Positions 42,055 to 52,553 of a stretch of 64,000 nucleotides of DNA are shown piece after piece. Positions within the stretch are counted from its first letter, which is position 1, and every line of letters begins with the position of its first letter. The stretch is from Pseudogymnoascus destructans (Eukaryota > Ascomycota > Leotiomycetes > Thelebolales > Thelebolaceae): the NCBI RefSeq assembly GCF_001641265.1, contig NW_020167523.1:1426001-1490000 (forward strand), written 5' to 3'. Below the pieces are notes generated by a model. That model was not told the DNA's origin and ran no database searches. It saw only the letters and a list, made by a program, of their open reading frames with translations. Both the position numbers and the translations under genes were made by a program.

Positions 42055-44115
42055 ATGCACGCCCCATCAATCTTTGTGGCCGTCGTGGCCCTGCTCTCGT
42101 CGAACGTCGTTGCACAGGACAGGCCCAAGTTTTACTTCCCGCGACAGGTCAAGCGTGAGATTTCCAACACCACGTCCAACTCCGTCGAACATTCGAGCTC
42201 CTCAACAAAGCCCGACCTCCTTGGCGACCTCCTCGGCGTTGCGACTGGAGGCTCAGCACCCGAGACGGGCGCACCCGTCGCATCCGTCGCGCCCTCGGTC
42301 GAGGGAGTCGCACCTGGGGTTGTCAAGACTGTCATCGTCTCCAACACCGTCCTTGTCAACAATGGTAAAACAACCACACTAGGCCAGGCTCCTCCGTCGA
42401 GTGCCGCTGCCACTACGGCTGTGAAGCCACCGTTGATTGTTCTCCCCACCCTTTCCCCAGGCCTGTCTTCGGTCTTGGACCCCAATCCCTCGCGTTCGTC
42501 CGCTACTGATGGTATTACCGCCCCCAGCGGTGTCTTGGGATCTAGCGGTGTCTTGGGATCTAGCGGTGTCCTCGCCCCCGAGACAACGGCATCACCTACC
42601 TTGAGAATGACATACTCTGGCACAGGAACAGGAGCTTCCTCGTCGACTGACACCAAAGACCCTGATCACCAGACTCTCAGCCCCTCCAGCTCGTCCGACG
42701 GCGGTCTCCTGTCCTCTCTCGTCGGCGGACTTAACCCCGACCCCACGGGCACTGGCACAGGCACTGGTGCCACCACGACATTCGCGCCAAGCACTTCCAC
42801 GGAAACCCCGACAGCATCGTCGACCGGTCTGGAGAGCATGATTTCTAGCATCATCTCTTCAGCAACTGCCGAAACTGGAGGTACCGTATTCCCAACAGGA
42901 TCAGGAACCAACTCCACAACCATTCGCGTTCCACCTGTCCCGACGGGAGGCGACACCACATCGCTCAGAAACAATGGGACAGCCATTGTGCTCCCTCCTA
43001 CAACCACGCAGAAGCCTACTTCGCTAACGGATATCCCGAGGACCAGCCCGACCAGCCCGACCAGCCCGACCAGCCCGACCACCCCGACCAGCCCGACCGC
43101 CCCGACCACCACTGCTGCTACTACCGAAGCTGTTCCAACTACATCTGACTGGGTTGGATCATCCATCCTGATCCAGACGACTCAGACCGGCCCAAAGGCA
43201 ACCACCACCGTGGCGATTCCCAGCGGAATCCCAAGCACCTTGCCTCAGGTAGTCGCGCCTCTTACCGGCGTGCCAACCGCAAAGGTGGGATACACTCTGA
43301 TCCAAGTCGGATTCACGTACGCGCTGAACTACGAATTCGTCGTTGCCAATTCCATGTCTTCTGCCCAAATCTTCACATACCTTCCCAAGGGTATCGCATA
43401 CGGGCTGGAGATTCAGGAGTCGGACGTCATAATGCACAGCCTGGAGCCTTACGACACTTCCAGGAGCCTCGGATTCATCACCACGCTTGGTCTTGCATAT
43501 ATCCCTACCGAGATGGTATCCAACCTCGACATCATGATCCACGTCCCGGTGTCTCGCCTCTACAAGAACCCCTCGCAGCCTGTTGCCGTTATCATGAGCA
43601 GCATCAACCCTTCCATCCCTATCACCGTTGGCTCTGGCCTCGATGGATCCGACCCTGCAGTCCCTGCTAGTGGTGCTCGATCGTCTCCCACCCCGGACGG
43701 TAAGAGCAGTGGTAATGGAAACGGTGGAATCTTCGACACAAACGAGAACAACCAGACACCGGACGCCAAGGGTATGACTGCCGGAATCGCTACTGGTGCC
43801 GTCGTTGCAGCTGCTGCGTACGGTGCGGCCATGTTCTTCATTGCCCGCCGCTACAAGAGACGCAAGCTTTCCCATCGCCGCACGAGGTCCCTCATGAACC
43901 CCGGCGATATGATGGAAGCTACCGGTGGCAGCCCAGCCCTCCCCGGTGGTGTCTACATGTCTGGCGGACGTCAATCGACTGGTTCTGACGAATCGAGCTC
44001 CGATTCATCAGCCGACAGACACAGCAGAGGCAGCGGAAGAAGCGCCGGAAACTCTGCCAGGACCGCCCAAATCTCCGGACCAATGATGGCAGAGAACTCC
44101 CTGGGCTGGAACTGA
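42055..44115 (+). CDS. msb2: signalling mucin Msb2-like plasma-membrane sensor
   Basis: The 686-residue frame has no intron. A signal peptide (MHAPSIFVAVVALLSSNVVA) leads into a ~370-residue Ser/Thr/Pro-rich mucin region with SSGVLG and TSP repeats (residues ~325-345). A globular ectodomain (~380-520; GYTLIQVGFTYALNYEFVV) matches the extracellular conserved domain of fungal Msb2. One transmembrane helix follows (573-597, AGIATGAVVAAAAYGAAMFF) and then a basic stop-transfer RRYKRRK. The cytoplasmic tail ends GPMMAENSLGWN, the terminal motif I know from Msb2 orthologues. Msb2 sits atop the filamentation/pathogenicity MAP-kinase cascade with Sho1 and Cdc42, sensing surfaces and wall stress, and its ectodomain is shed. 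The chitin synthase gene lies 900 bp downstream in the same direction. Confidence 0.9.
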   Translation: MHAPSIFVAVVALLSSNVVAQDRPKFYFPRQVKREISNTTSNSVEHSSSSTKPDLLGDLLGVATGGSAPETGAPVASVAPSVEGVAPGVVKTVIVSNTVLVNNGKTTTLGQAPPSSAAATTAVKPPLIVLPTLSPGLSSVLDPNPSRSSATDGITAPSGVLGSSGVLGSSGVLAPETTASPTLRMTYSGTGTGASSSTDTKDPDHQTLSPSSSSDGGLLSSLVGGLNPDPTGTGTGTGATTTFAPSTSTETPTASSTGLESMISSIISSATAETGGTVFPTGSGTNSTTIRVPPVPTGGDTTSLRNNGTAIVLPPTTTQKPTSLTDIPRTSPTSPTSPTSPTTPTSPTAPTTTAATTEAVPTTSDWVGSSILIQTTQTGPKATTTVAIPSGIPSTLPQVVAPLTGVPTAKVGYTLIQVGFTYALNYEFVVANSMSSAQIFTYLPKGIAYGLEIQESDVIMHSLEPYDTSRSLGFITTLGLAYIPTEMVSNLDIMIHVPVSRLYKNPSQPVAVIMSSINPSIPITVGSGLDGSDPAVPASGARSSPTPDGKSSGNGNGGIFDTNENNQTPDAKGMTAGIATGAVVAAAAYGAAMFFIARRYKRRKLSHRRTRSLMNPGDMMEATGGSPALPGGVYMSGGRQSTGSDESSSDSSADRHSRGSGRSAGNSARTAQISGPMMAENSLGWN

Positions 44116-45017
44116 ACATAATTCCGACAACAATTTCCACCAAATCTCATGCCTCGATATACGATACCCATCTGAGCGCTTGATCTTGAGCCCTTGTAAC
44201 ATACAACATGACAGCTGATCGTCGCACCGGCATCCTTTTCCTTCATCGTCACAGTGGGCGGTTGGTACCCGCCATTATACTCTCCCGCATCACCAAAGTT
44301 CTCTCGCCAACCTTCTTCGGGTGAGGGAAACGATCAGGAGTTTTTGTACCTTGCGGAGTTTGAGGAGGTAGAATCGAGACGAGTAGAAGAGGGGGCCGGG
44401 CCGATGGGCTGCCAATTACATTCTTGCCGTGCCGTGCCCTGTCCCACGAGGAATGAAAATGATCTTTCAATTGTCCCGCCGTACCTCTGTTGTCGACCGA
44501 ACTCTTCAAGAAACAGGCCATAGTAATTTAAGAATAGTTTCCTTATACCTAAATTTAAGACTTGCATGTACATGAAGTTACAACTCCTGGCGAATTGGGA
44601 TATATATGCAAGTATAATTAAACTGGATCCAATGTCTTTGATCCAATGTATTTCAAGTGAGACTCATTGATGGGCGCGTATTTTTGTGGCTTGTGGTTTG
44701 TTTCGTGACCAAGGCGTTGCTAGGTCAACCAGGCAACGTTTACCGATGTTGGAGCTTGGTTCATCAACGCCGGACTGCGGGAACCATCAGGACACTAACT
44801 ACACCCATTCATATTACAACCTCATATCAAAAGTACACATTCTCTTTGAGAATTCTGGATATGATCTACTGTTGAGTAGCATTATATTTCGCCATCATCC
44901 AAGAAGACCATCATCATTCGCATGGTTTGCGCTAAACGCATGTGGGCTTCATAAACACAACATTCCCTCTGACGAGGCACTCCGCATATCCGTCGCTACA
45001 ATAAATCACAAAGCACA
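44116..45017. other. intergenic region between msb2-like and chitin synthase genes
   Basis: It holds the 3' flank of the mucin gene and the promoter of the chitin synthase gene. No ORF with motifs and no repeat is seen. Confidence 0.5.
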
Positions 45018-48000
45018 ATGTATCGCCCAAATACACCTCCAAACTTCGATCCTCCATCATACGGTGATGATGAGGGATCAACACCAACACACATGTCGAA
45101 CGATGCGTCCGCCATCCGCCTGTTGACATCAATGGACGACTCCAACTCCTCGAACGCCCGCATGTATGTACAGGATCCTGATTTACTACCCCGTCCTCTC
45201 GCGGTGCACAAGAAGTCTGTGCAGTTCTCCACGCTAGAACACATTTCTGCCCTTCATGGCGAAGAAGAAGCTATCTCGAGCGGCAAGTTGCCAGCTGCGG
45301 TGACCAAGCAAGCGCCGCCGAAGCCCCCCCAAGAAGACCACTTCGTGAATCTCCTCCCCAAACTCCCTGATGGACCCTCGCGCAGGAAGTCGCTGCGGAG
45401 TCAAGTCAAAGCCCACTTGGCTGCTAACGGTGAGATGAAGAATGAAAGCTTACCTGTCAATAGTCCCAGCACCCCGCGCAGATCATACCAGCCTACCGTC
45501 ATGTCGACGAGCTCGCGCTCCAATTCCATCGTTGATGGAGCGCCGATATTACCACCGGAGAGCTCATACGACCCATACACCGGGAGACAGTCACCGACGC
45601 GGTCGTGGACCCCATCTCAAACAGCGTCTGAGAGAGGTAGGCCACCATCGATAGCTCAATATGAGCCAGCGGATGTGAATGGCTCTCCGAGACCCGGCAC
45701 TCCTTCGTCGAGATACGGCGGCAGCCCGAGGAGACCACTCCCTCCCGCACCACTATTCTCTGGACCGGGTGCTGGTGCGCGGAGCTCCACATTCGCAGAC
45801 GACGCGACGGTTTCGATCGCGTTAGAAACAGAAGGAGACGACGTTTTTGCTCCGAAAAGTACTATCGGTACTGATCATGTCCGGTCCCAGTCTCGCGAGT
45901 CCTACACGTCAGAGTCGACGTTCACCGAGGAGTACGACAATGAGAAGTCCGACTTTGAGCACTACGGGCCTGCGCCAGATGGGCGACAGGAGCGCAGAGG
46001 TGCTCGCCAGGCACAGATGGCCAAGAAGGAGGTTCGTCTCATTAACGGCGAGCTTATCCTCGAATGCAAGATCCCCACCATCTTGTACAGTTTCCTCCCC
46101 CGCCGCGATGAGGTTGAGTTCACGCACATGAGATACACAGCCGTGACCTGCGATCCCGATGACTTCGTGTCCAAGGGCTACAAGCTGCGCCAGAACATTG
46201 GCTCGACGGCCAGGGAAACAGAGCTCTTCATCTGTATCACCATGTATAACGAGGACGAGATCAACTTCACGCGCACCATGCACGCCGTCATGAAGAATAT
46301 TGCCCATTTCTGCTCGCGCTCCAAGTCGCGCACGTGGGGCGAGAACGGGTGGCAGAAGATTGTCGTCTGCATCGTCTCTGATGGTCGGCAGAAGATCCAC
46401 CCGCGCACGCTCGATGCGCTCGCGGCGATGGGTGTGTACCAGGACGGCATTGCCAAGAATCTTGTCAACCAGAAGGAGGTGCAGGCGCACGTGTACGAGT
46501 ATACCACTCAGGTGTCGCTGGACTCGGACCTGAAGTTCAAGGGCGCGGAGAAGGGAATCGTGCCGGTGCAGATGCTGTTCTGTCTGAAGGAGAAGAACGC
46601 GAAGAAGCTGAACTCTCATCGCTGGTTCTTCAATGCTTTTGGTCGCACTCTGACGCCGAATATCTGCATCCTGCTTGATGTGGGTACGAAGCCGACGGGG
46701 AATTCTCTTTACCATCTCTGGAAGGCCTTTGACACCGACTCCAACGTCGCAGGTGCCTGTGGAGAGATCGTGGCGATGAAGGGGAAGGGCTGGCTTGGGT
46801 TGTTGAACCCGCTGGTTGCGTCGCAGAATTTTGAGTACAAGATGTCTAATATCTTGGATAAGCCGCTCGAGTCGGTGTTTGGATACATTACTGTCCTTCC
46901 TGGTGCTCTCAGTGCGTATCGTTACCACGCTCTGCAGAATGACCATACTGGCCATGGACCGCTAAGTCAGTACTTCAAGGGTGAAACTCTGCACGGCCAG
47001 AATGCCGATGTCTTCACGGCCAATATGTATCTTGCTGAAGATCGGATTCTGTGCTGGGAGCTTGTCGCGAAACGAGATGAGAGATGGGTGTTGAAATATG
47101 TCAAGAACTGCAAGGGAGAGACTGATGTGCCTGGTAAGTTTTATCTATCACTCCCGGCGAATATTTGGCTAATAAATCCTCAGATACCGTCCCCGAGTTT
47201 GTCTCCCAGCGTCGCCGTTGGCTCAATGGAGCTTTCTTCGCTGCCGTCTACTCTCTGGTGCATTTCAAGCAGATCTGGAACACAGACCACACCATCGCAC
47301 GCAAGATCCTCCTCCATATTGAATTCGTGTACCAGCTGCTCAGTCTGCTCTTCACGTTCTTCTCCCTGGCGAACTTCTACCTCACGTTCTACTTTGTTGC
47401 TGGCTCGCTCGCTGATCCCAAGGTCGATCCGTTTGGCCACAGCATCGGGAAATACATCTTCTATATCCTGAAATATGTCTGCGTGCTTCTCATCTGCACG
47501 CAATTCATCCTCTCCATGGGCAACCGGCCACAGGGCGCGAAGAAGTTGTACCTTTCTAGTATGGTCATCTACGCAATCATCATGGTATACACGACCTTTG
47601 CGACGATCTACATCGTCGTGCGGCAGTTTACCAGCAACACCATAACTCTCGGAAACAACATCTTCACCAACGTCGCCGTGTCCATCGCCTCGACGCTCGG
47701 GCTGTACTTCTTCTCCTCCTTCCTATACCTCGACCCATGGCACATGTTCACCTCTGCGGCGCAGTACTTCGCCCTCCTGCCCAGCTACATCTGCACCCTC
47801 CAGATCTACGCCTTCTGCAACACCCACGACATCTCCTGGGGAACCAAGGGCGACAACACCGTTCGCACCGACCTCGGCACAGCCGTCTCCAAACACAAGG
47901 GCTCCACCGTCGAGCTCGACATGCCCAGCGAGCAGCTCGACATCGACTCCGGCTACGACGAGGCCTTGCGCAACCTCCGCGATCGCATCGAGGTTCCCGA

Positions 48001-48427
48001 GCTCGGCCCATCCGAGGAGACCGCACAGGAGGACTACTACCGCGCTGTGCGCACGTACATGGTCGTCTCGTGGATGGTGGCGAATGCCATCCTGGCCATG
48101 GCCGTGTCGGAGGCGTACCAGGGCAAGAACATCGGGAGCAACTCGTACCTCAAGTTCCTGCTTTGGTCTGTGGCGGCGATCGCGCTGTTCCGCGCGGTGG
48201 GTAGCACGACGTTCCGCATCATTGAGCTGGTGGGTATGCTTATTGACGGGAAGGCGAAGTGGGAGAGCGGGAGCTACAGGTGGGGGGGTAGCTCGGTGGG
48301 GGGGAGCACGGTGCTTAGCTCGAAGGCTAGGGGGGGTGGGTTTTGGTCGAAGTTTGGGTTTGGGAGTGTCAAGGATAAGATTAGTGATATCTCGAGTAGT
48401 ATCGGGAGCAGTGTTTCGAGGAAGTGA
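45018..48427 (+). CDS. chitin synthase, division 1, probably class I
   Basis: There are two exons, 45018-47133 and 47184-48427, joined by a 50-bp intron (GTAAGT...CTCAG) that links ETDVP to DTVPEFVSQRRRW, giving 1119 residues. Residues 1-330 are disordered and Ser/Pro-rich. The N-terminal conserved block is KKEVRLINGELILECKIPTI, characteristic of class I rather than II or III. The GT2 catalytic core shows FICITMYNEDE, CIVSDGR, LLDVGTKPTG, YLAEDRILC and QRRRWLNG, the last being the signature for chitin synthesis. At least five helices follow, and two more near residues 1000-1065, then a Gly/Ser-rich tail. The enzyme is a plasma-membrane processive transferase that makes chitin from UDP-GlcNAc and extrudes it into the wall. 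Class I members often act in wall repair. No damage is seen. Confidence 0.92.
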
Positions 48428-48915
48428 ACGGACAGGGTTTTGGGGGGTTAATTGGCGATTGATGGGGCGGTGTGGAATTTACGGATGGACAGGGACAGGG
48501 GATATTGGATGGGTTTATGACCTGGGATATGTCTGGTTTTCGGGGTTGGCTGGGGAATTTGTGTATTATGGTGTAGACTGCTTTGTTATATCTGGTTATG
48601 AAATGGGTTCAACGATAAACAGCACAGGTATGTTTTAAGGAAGCTTGGCAATTGCTACATATTATCAACCAAGGTGGGTCAAAAGTGTGGGGTTACCGGC
48701 GATTACAAATTCAGATCTTGCCGCCTCGATCTTTGCCCTATGGCGGCGGCGGGTAGCGGGGTAGATGGCGGGTCAGCGCTAGCGGAGTGCTAAAGTTCTA
48801 TATTATGGACAGATGTCCGCCCCAGAGTGAAGCTAGAGATCTATTCCTCAAGTCACCAGAATAATTACCAGTAAATTGAACTTTCCGCAACGACATCAGC
48901 CCACCAATCTCCAAT
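48428..48915. other. intergenic, promoter of the DUF1993 gene
   Basis: No gene is seen. The GC-rich stretch GGCGGCGGCGGGTAGCGGGG (48740-48760) is the only notable composition change. Confidence 0.45.
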
Positions 48916-49517
48916 ATGACTTCCCTCTACGACCAATCCATCCCGGTGCTAATCAAGTACCTCAACAACCTCTCTGCCATCCTCGATAAGTCCATTGCCT
49001 ATGCCGATGAGAAGGGCATCGCTCACGAGGAGCTCCTCACCGCTCGCCTGAGAGATGACATGAAGCCGTAAGTCTAGCTGTCATACTACTTTATAAATTC
49101 ATGTGTTGCGCCTGGATCGTGTCTAATCTTGCAACTACAAACAGCCTTCCTTTCCAAATCCAGGCTATGTCCAACTCCTCCAAATTCCTCTGCGTCCGCG
49201 CCTTCGGCATAGAGAACATTGTCCTAGATGACAACGAGGCAACCTTCCCCGAGCTCCGCGCCCGAATTGCCAAGACGATCGAGATCCTCCAATCCGTGGA
49301 CCCGGCGAAGATCGATGCGAAGAAGGCTGCCGAGGAGCCTATCATCATGCAGTCGAAGATGGGCGACTTCAGGTTCGAGAGCGGGCAGGCGTATCTCAGT
49401 GAATTTGTCATCCCGAACTTTCATTTCCATTTGTCGACGGCGTACTGCATCTTGAGGCACCTGGGTGTGCCGTTGGGTGCTATGGATTATTTTAGCGGTG
49501 TCTTCCACAAGGTTTAG
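48916..49517 (+). CDS. DUF1993 family protein
   Basis: There are two exons, 48916-49067 and 49145-49517, with a 77-bp intron (GTAAGT...AACAG), giving 174 residues. The start MTSLYDQSIPVLIKYLNNLS and the later phrase FHLSTAYCILRHLGVPLGAM with DYFSGVF at the end are standard for DUF1993 (DinB-like four-helix bundle) proteins. The H in FPNFHFH-type position is kept (PNFHFHLSTAY), a likely metal-site residue in DinB-like folds. The function is unknown; proteins are small and cytosolic. The gene is intact. Confidence 0.88.
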
Positions 49518-49644
49518 ATTTGCAACCTTAGGTTCGGAAAATGCACATCATGCGTGTCATGATTGTGGCTGTTGAGAATCAAAACAATTAAACTCTTGTT
49601 GTCCTCTATTTATAAAAGGCCGTAATTGTAGCTAGTTATCTACG

Positions 49645-50320
49645 TTAGGTTCCCCTCCGCAATGGCGAGGAAGAGTTTGGCTTTGAACACCCATTAAATA
49701 AGTAGGATATCAATATCATGAATAGGTTCGTACTCTCCAATAGAAAGGTAGGTTCGGCCCTCCTCTTATCCCAGACATCTTCTAGAGCTGGTAAGATCCT
49801 CGCCCGTTGTTTAAGTGAGGTATCGAGCAGGGGCGGAGAAGAAAGGATGTCCCGGAAGAACTGCTCGTCTCCCTGCCTCGCCACCGACCCAATAACATAC
49901 AATGGGGCGACCACGGCTGGTAGAAGTTGAAGCATTATCATAGCTCTCGAAACGACCGCGTCTAATTCTCCAAGCTGTTGGAAGCCATGGATATCGATGA
50001 TAGTCTGCTTAAACCCCACACAATTGAAGTGTCCCTGTCGCAACGCTTGAAGCTTGTCTGCGTGCAGCACAGCGATGCGGCCGATTTGAAGCATGACCCA
50101 GTTCTTGCAGCCCATAATATCTTTAAGTTGGGTCTGCGAATCATGAGCCATAATGGTAGAATGGCTGAGTAGTAAATGTGGTGTAGTTGTTGCTGTGATG
50201 CACGAGATGATGTCAAGCCAGATCAGTGTCCCATATATAAAAGACTTGGGTGCTATCTTGGCTGGATCACGTTGCTTTATAGATTGGGCTGTTTTGCGTC
50301 TTGACGTTTGCTTTACAACC
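49645..50320 (-). pseudogene. fungal transcription-factor regulatory domain remnant
   Basis: On the minus strand, 50250-50080 reads SFIYGTLIWLDIISCITATT and GCKNWVMLQIGRIAVLHADK, phrases of the C-terminal domain of zinc-cluster regulators (Fungal_trans_2 type: ...W.DI.s..T...p and GC.NWVM..I..I). Further on are AVVSRAMIMLQLLPAVVAPL and ALEDVWDKR near the normal C-terminus. The DNA-binding N-terminus is missing and the upstream part of the frame runs into the antisense of the GMC relic. Probably non-functional. Confidence 0.6.
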
Positions 50321-50361
50321 TCTTTGATGCTATGTCTCAAGAAATGGCACAATGGGAAGAT

Positions 50362-50870
50362 TGCACTCACTAAGGGAACATATGTCTCTAACGGCTTCGT
50401 CGCCACCATGTTCATCAAGAGTAGCCCGTCGCCCAACGGTAATTATGATGAGTTGGCCTTTGGCGGGCCCCTTAACTTCCGTGGCTACTATCCTGGATAC
50501 TCGGTCGATGCTACGGCCGCAAAAAACGCCTGGACCTGCGCTCTCCTGAAAGCGCATCCACATAACACAGCTGGGACTGTGAAGCTGGCGTCAGCCGACC
50601 CCCGAGACCCCCCCAAGATCTCCTTTAACTATGTAAGCATTTAAATTCCATTCACATACCGCTGCTAATACCATCCTTTATAGTTCGACGCAGGTTCTGG
50701 TGACTATGCAGCCGATCTTGAGACAATCACTGAGTCGATCCGGATCGCGCGCTGGGCACTCGGAAACCAGACCAACTGAGATCCTACCTGGACCTTCAGT
50801 GAAGTCCACTGAACAGATCCAAGAGTACATCTCCGAAAACTCACCGCGTGCCATTCGGGCGCTGTGACGG
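50362..50870 (+). pseudogene. GMC oxidoreductase C-terminal remnant
   Basis: It reads KGTYVSNGFVATMFIKSSPS and ELAFGGPLNFRGYYPGYS, then KNAWTCALLKAHPHNTAGTV and SADPRDPPKISFNY, then after an intron-like gap (50634-50683) FDAGSGDYAADLETITESIR. These are the substrate-binding and C-terminal blocks of glucose-methanol-choline flavoenzymes. A stop follows at about 50781. The FAD-binding N-terminus and the catalytic His/Asn block are absent. Confidence 0.75.
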
Positions 50871-50872
50871 GG

Positions 50873-52000
50873 CTTTATCAACTGTTTACTGTCGTCGGCA
50901 TCATGTTAAGTTATTGGATCAACGTAAGACCCGTCGCCAGATATGGAAATACATGAAGAGTTAACGTTATATTTAGTACGGCTGCCTCGTTCATCTCAAA
51001 GGCGATGCTCAATGGGGTGTGGCTCTCGGAATGCAATCAATCCCCCCATTTCTTCTCTTCTTCACTATGATTTTCTGCAACGAGTCACCCCGCTGGCTCG
51101 CAAAGCAAGACCATGGGATAAAGCTAAAGACACTCTCCAGACGCTCCGGCAGCTCCTAATGGAACACTCGTATTTATAGGAAGAATTCAATGACATGGCT
51201 ACCTAACTAGAGCATGAACGCCTGATAATCGGCGGCGAAACGTTCTGGAGCCTCCAAAGGGAAATGTGGACCATTCCCGGAAACCTAAAGCGCGTCCTCA
51301 TTAGTATCGGCTTCATGATTTGCCAGCAGATGACGGGAACGAACGCCATTAACTACTACGCGCCCCAGGTTTTCGAGAATGTCGGTATAACCGGTAACCA
51401 GAATAGCCTGCTCGCCACTGGTGTCTACGGTATCATCAAGGTCCTCGGCGTCATCTTTTTCCTCCTCTTCATGGCAGATTCACTTGGCCGCCGAAAATCC
51501 CTGCTGTACACATCGGTGATCATGGTCGTCTGGATGTTCTACATCGGCTTCTACATCCACTTTGACCCGCCCAAGGCAGAGAAAGTTATCCCTCCCGCTG
51601 GCTACGCCGCCCTTACTTTCATCTTTTTCTTTGCTGTTTCCTTCGAGGTTGGATGGGGACCCGTTTGCTGGATCTACATTTCTGAGATCCCGTCCGCGAG
51701 GTTGCGGTCCATGAATGTGGCTATAGCGGCGACACAATGGCTCTTCAATTTTGTGGTTGCCAAAAGCGTGCTGACTATGTTGGTGACAGTTGGGGCAAAC
51801 GGTTACGGGCATGCCTCACTATTTCTTCAAACCTGAAGCAATCCCCTTCTTGTTGCATCACAACACTGACGTGAAACCTCTTAGGACTTACTTCATATTT
51901 GGCTCCTTCTGCGCCGTCATGTTCGTCTTCACATGGTTCTTCGTCCCTGAGACCAAGGGCATCTGGAGCGAATGGACAACCTCTTCGGTGTGACACGACT
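50873..52000 (+). pseudogene. MFS sugar/quinate-type transporter, truncated and frameshifted
   Basis: It begins in mid-protein with GLYQLFTVVGIMLSYWIN (helix 5), an intron-like gap, GDAQWGVALGMQSIPPFLLF and CNESPRWLAKQD. A frameshift and stops follow, then an open stretch 51264-51836 with MICQQMTGTNAINYYAPQVF, MADSLGRRKSLLYTSVIMVV and ISEIPSARLRSMNVAIAATQ, all sugar-porter signatures. A second frameshift at about 51800 leads to RTYFIFGSFCAVMFVFTWFF and VPETKG. The first four helices are missing, replaced by the GMC relic. Confidence 0.85.
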
Positions 52001-52488
52001 TGTAGAGGAGAAGACGGAGAGGGAAGAAATACCGCCTCAGAATGACTCGACCCATAAAGATATATCAGCGACGAATAGTGAGAAGGTTGAAACTACCTAA
52101 GGATTGTGGTTGAGCGGAATTTATTTAGGCGGGCTGTGTGCAATGTGTGGGGACATGAGAGCACAGGACAGTGTCAAACCATGAAGGCATGTGATAATTT
52201 AGCCACTTAATTATTTCTTAATAGCCCCAGAGTTCCGTATAGGCCGGAGAATCTACTATTGCAAAGTCATTAAATGATTATCCTCGAAGTTTTTTCTTAT
52301 AAATATCCATTATTATTAAATAAAACGCCAGCTTTCTTCCCGTTCTATATCGGTATCCGCGTTTTAAAAAATCTCCCCAAACGCCAAAAAGAAAGATCTA
52401 TCCGCAAGCAATGCATAAAATCCACAACAAATTGTAAAAAAAAAATATGGGCAGATAAAGCCCGTTGTTAAGCCTTCTCAGACTTCTT
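52001..52488. other. gap, no gene seen
   Basis: This AT-rich intergenic DNA ends at the lost C-terminal tail of the ABC transporter. No repeat is recognised. Confidence 0.45.
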
Positions 52489-52553
52489 TCCACCTTTAAA
52501 AAGAGAAATAATACCGCTCTTAGCGGCACCAATGGCACTTGAGATCGAAGCGA

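Noticed and set aside
43159..43974. 271-residue minus-strand frame in the Msb2-like gene
   Set aside because: Shadow frame caused by third-position bias of the plus-strand gene.
45909..46955. 348-residue minus-strand frame antisense to the chitin synthase
   Set aside because: It covers the conserved catalytic core of the plus-strand gene and has no domain of its own.
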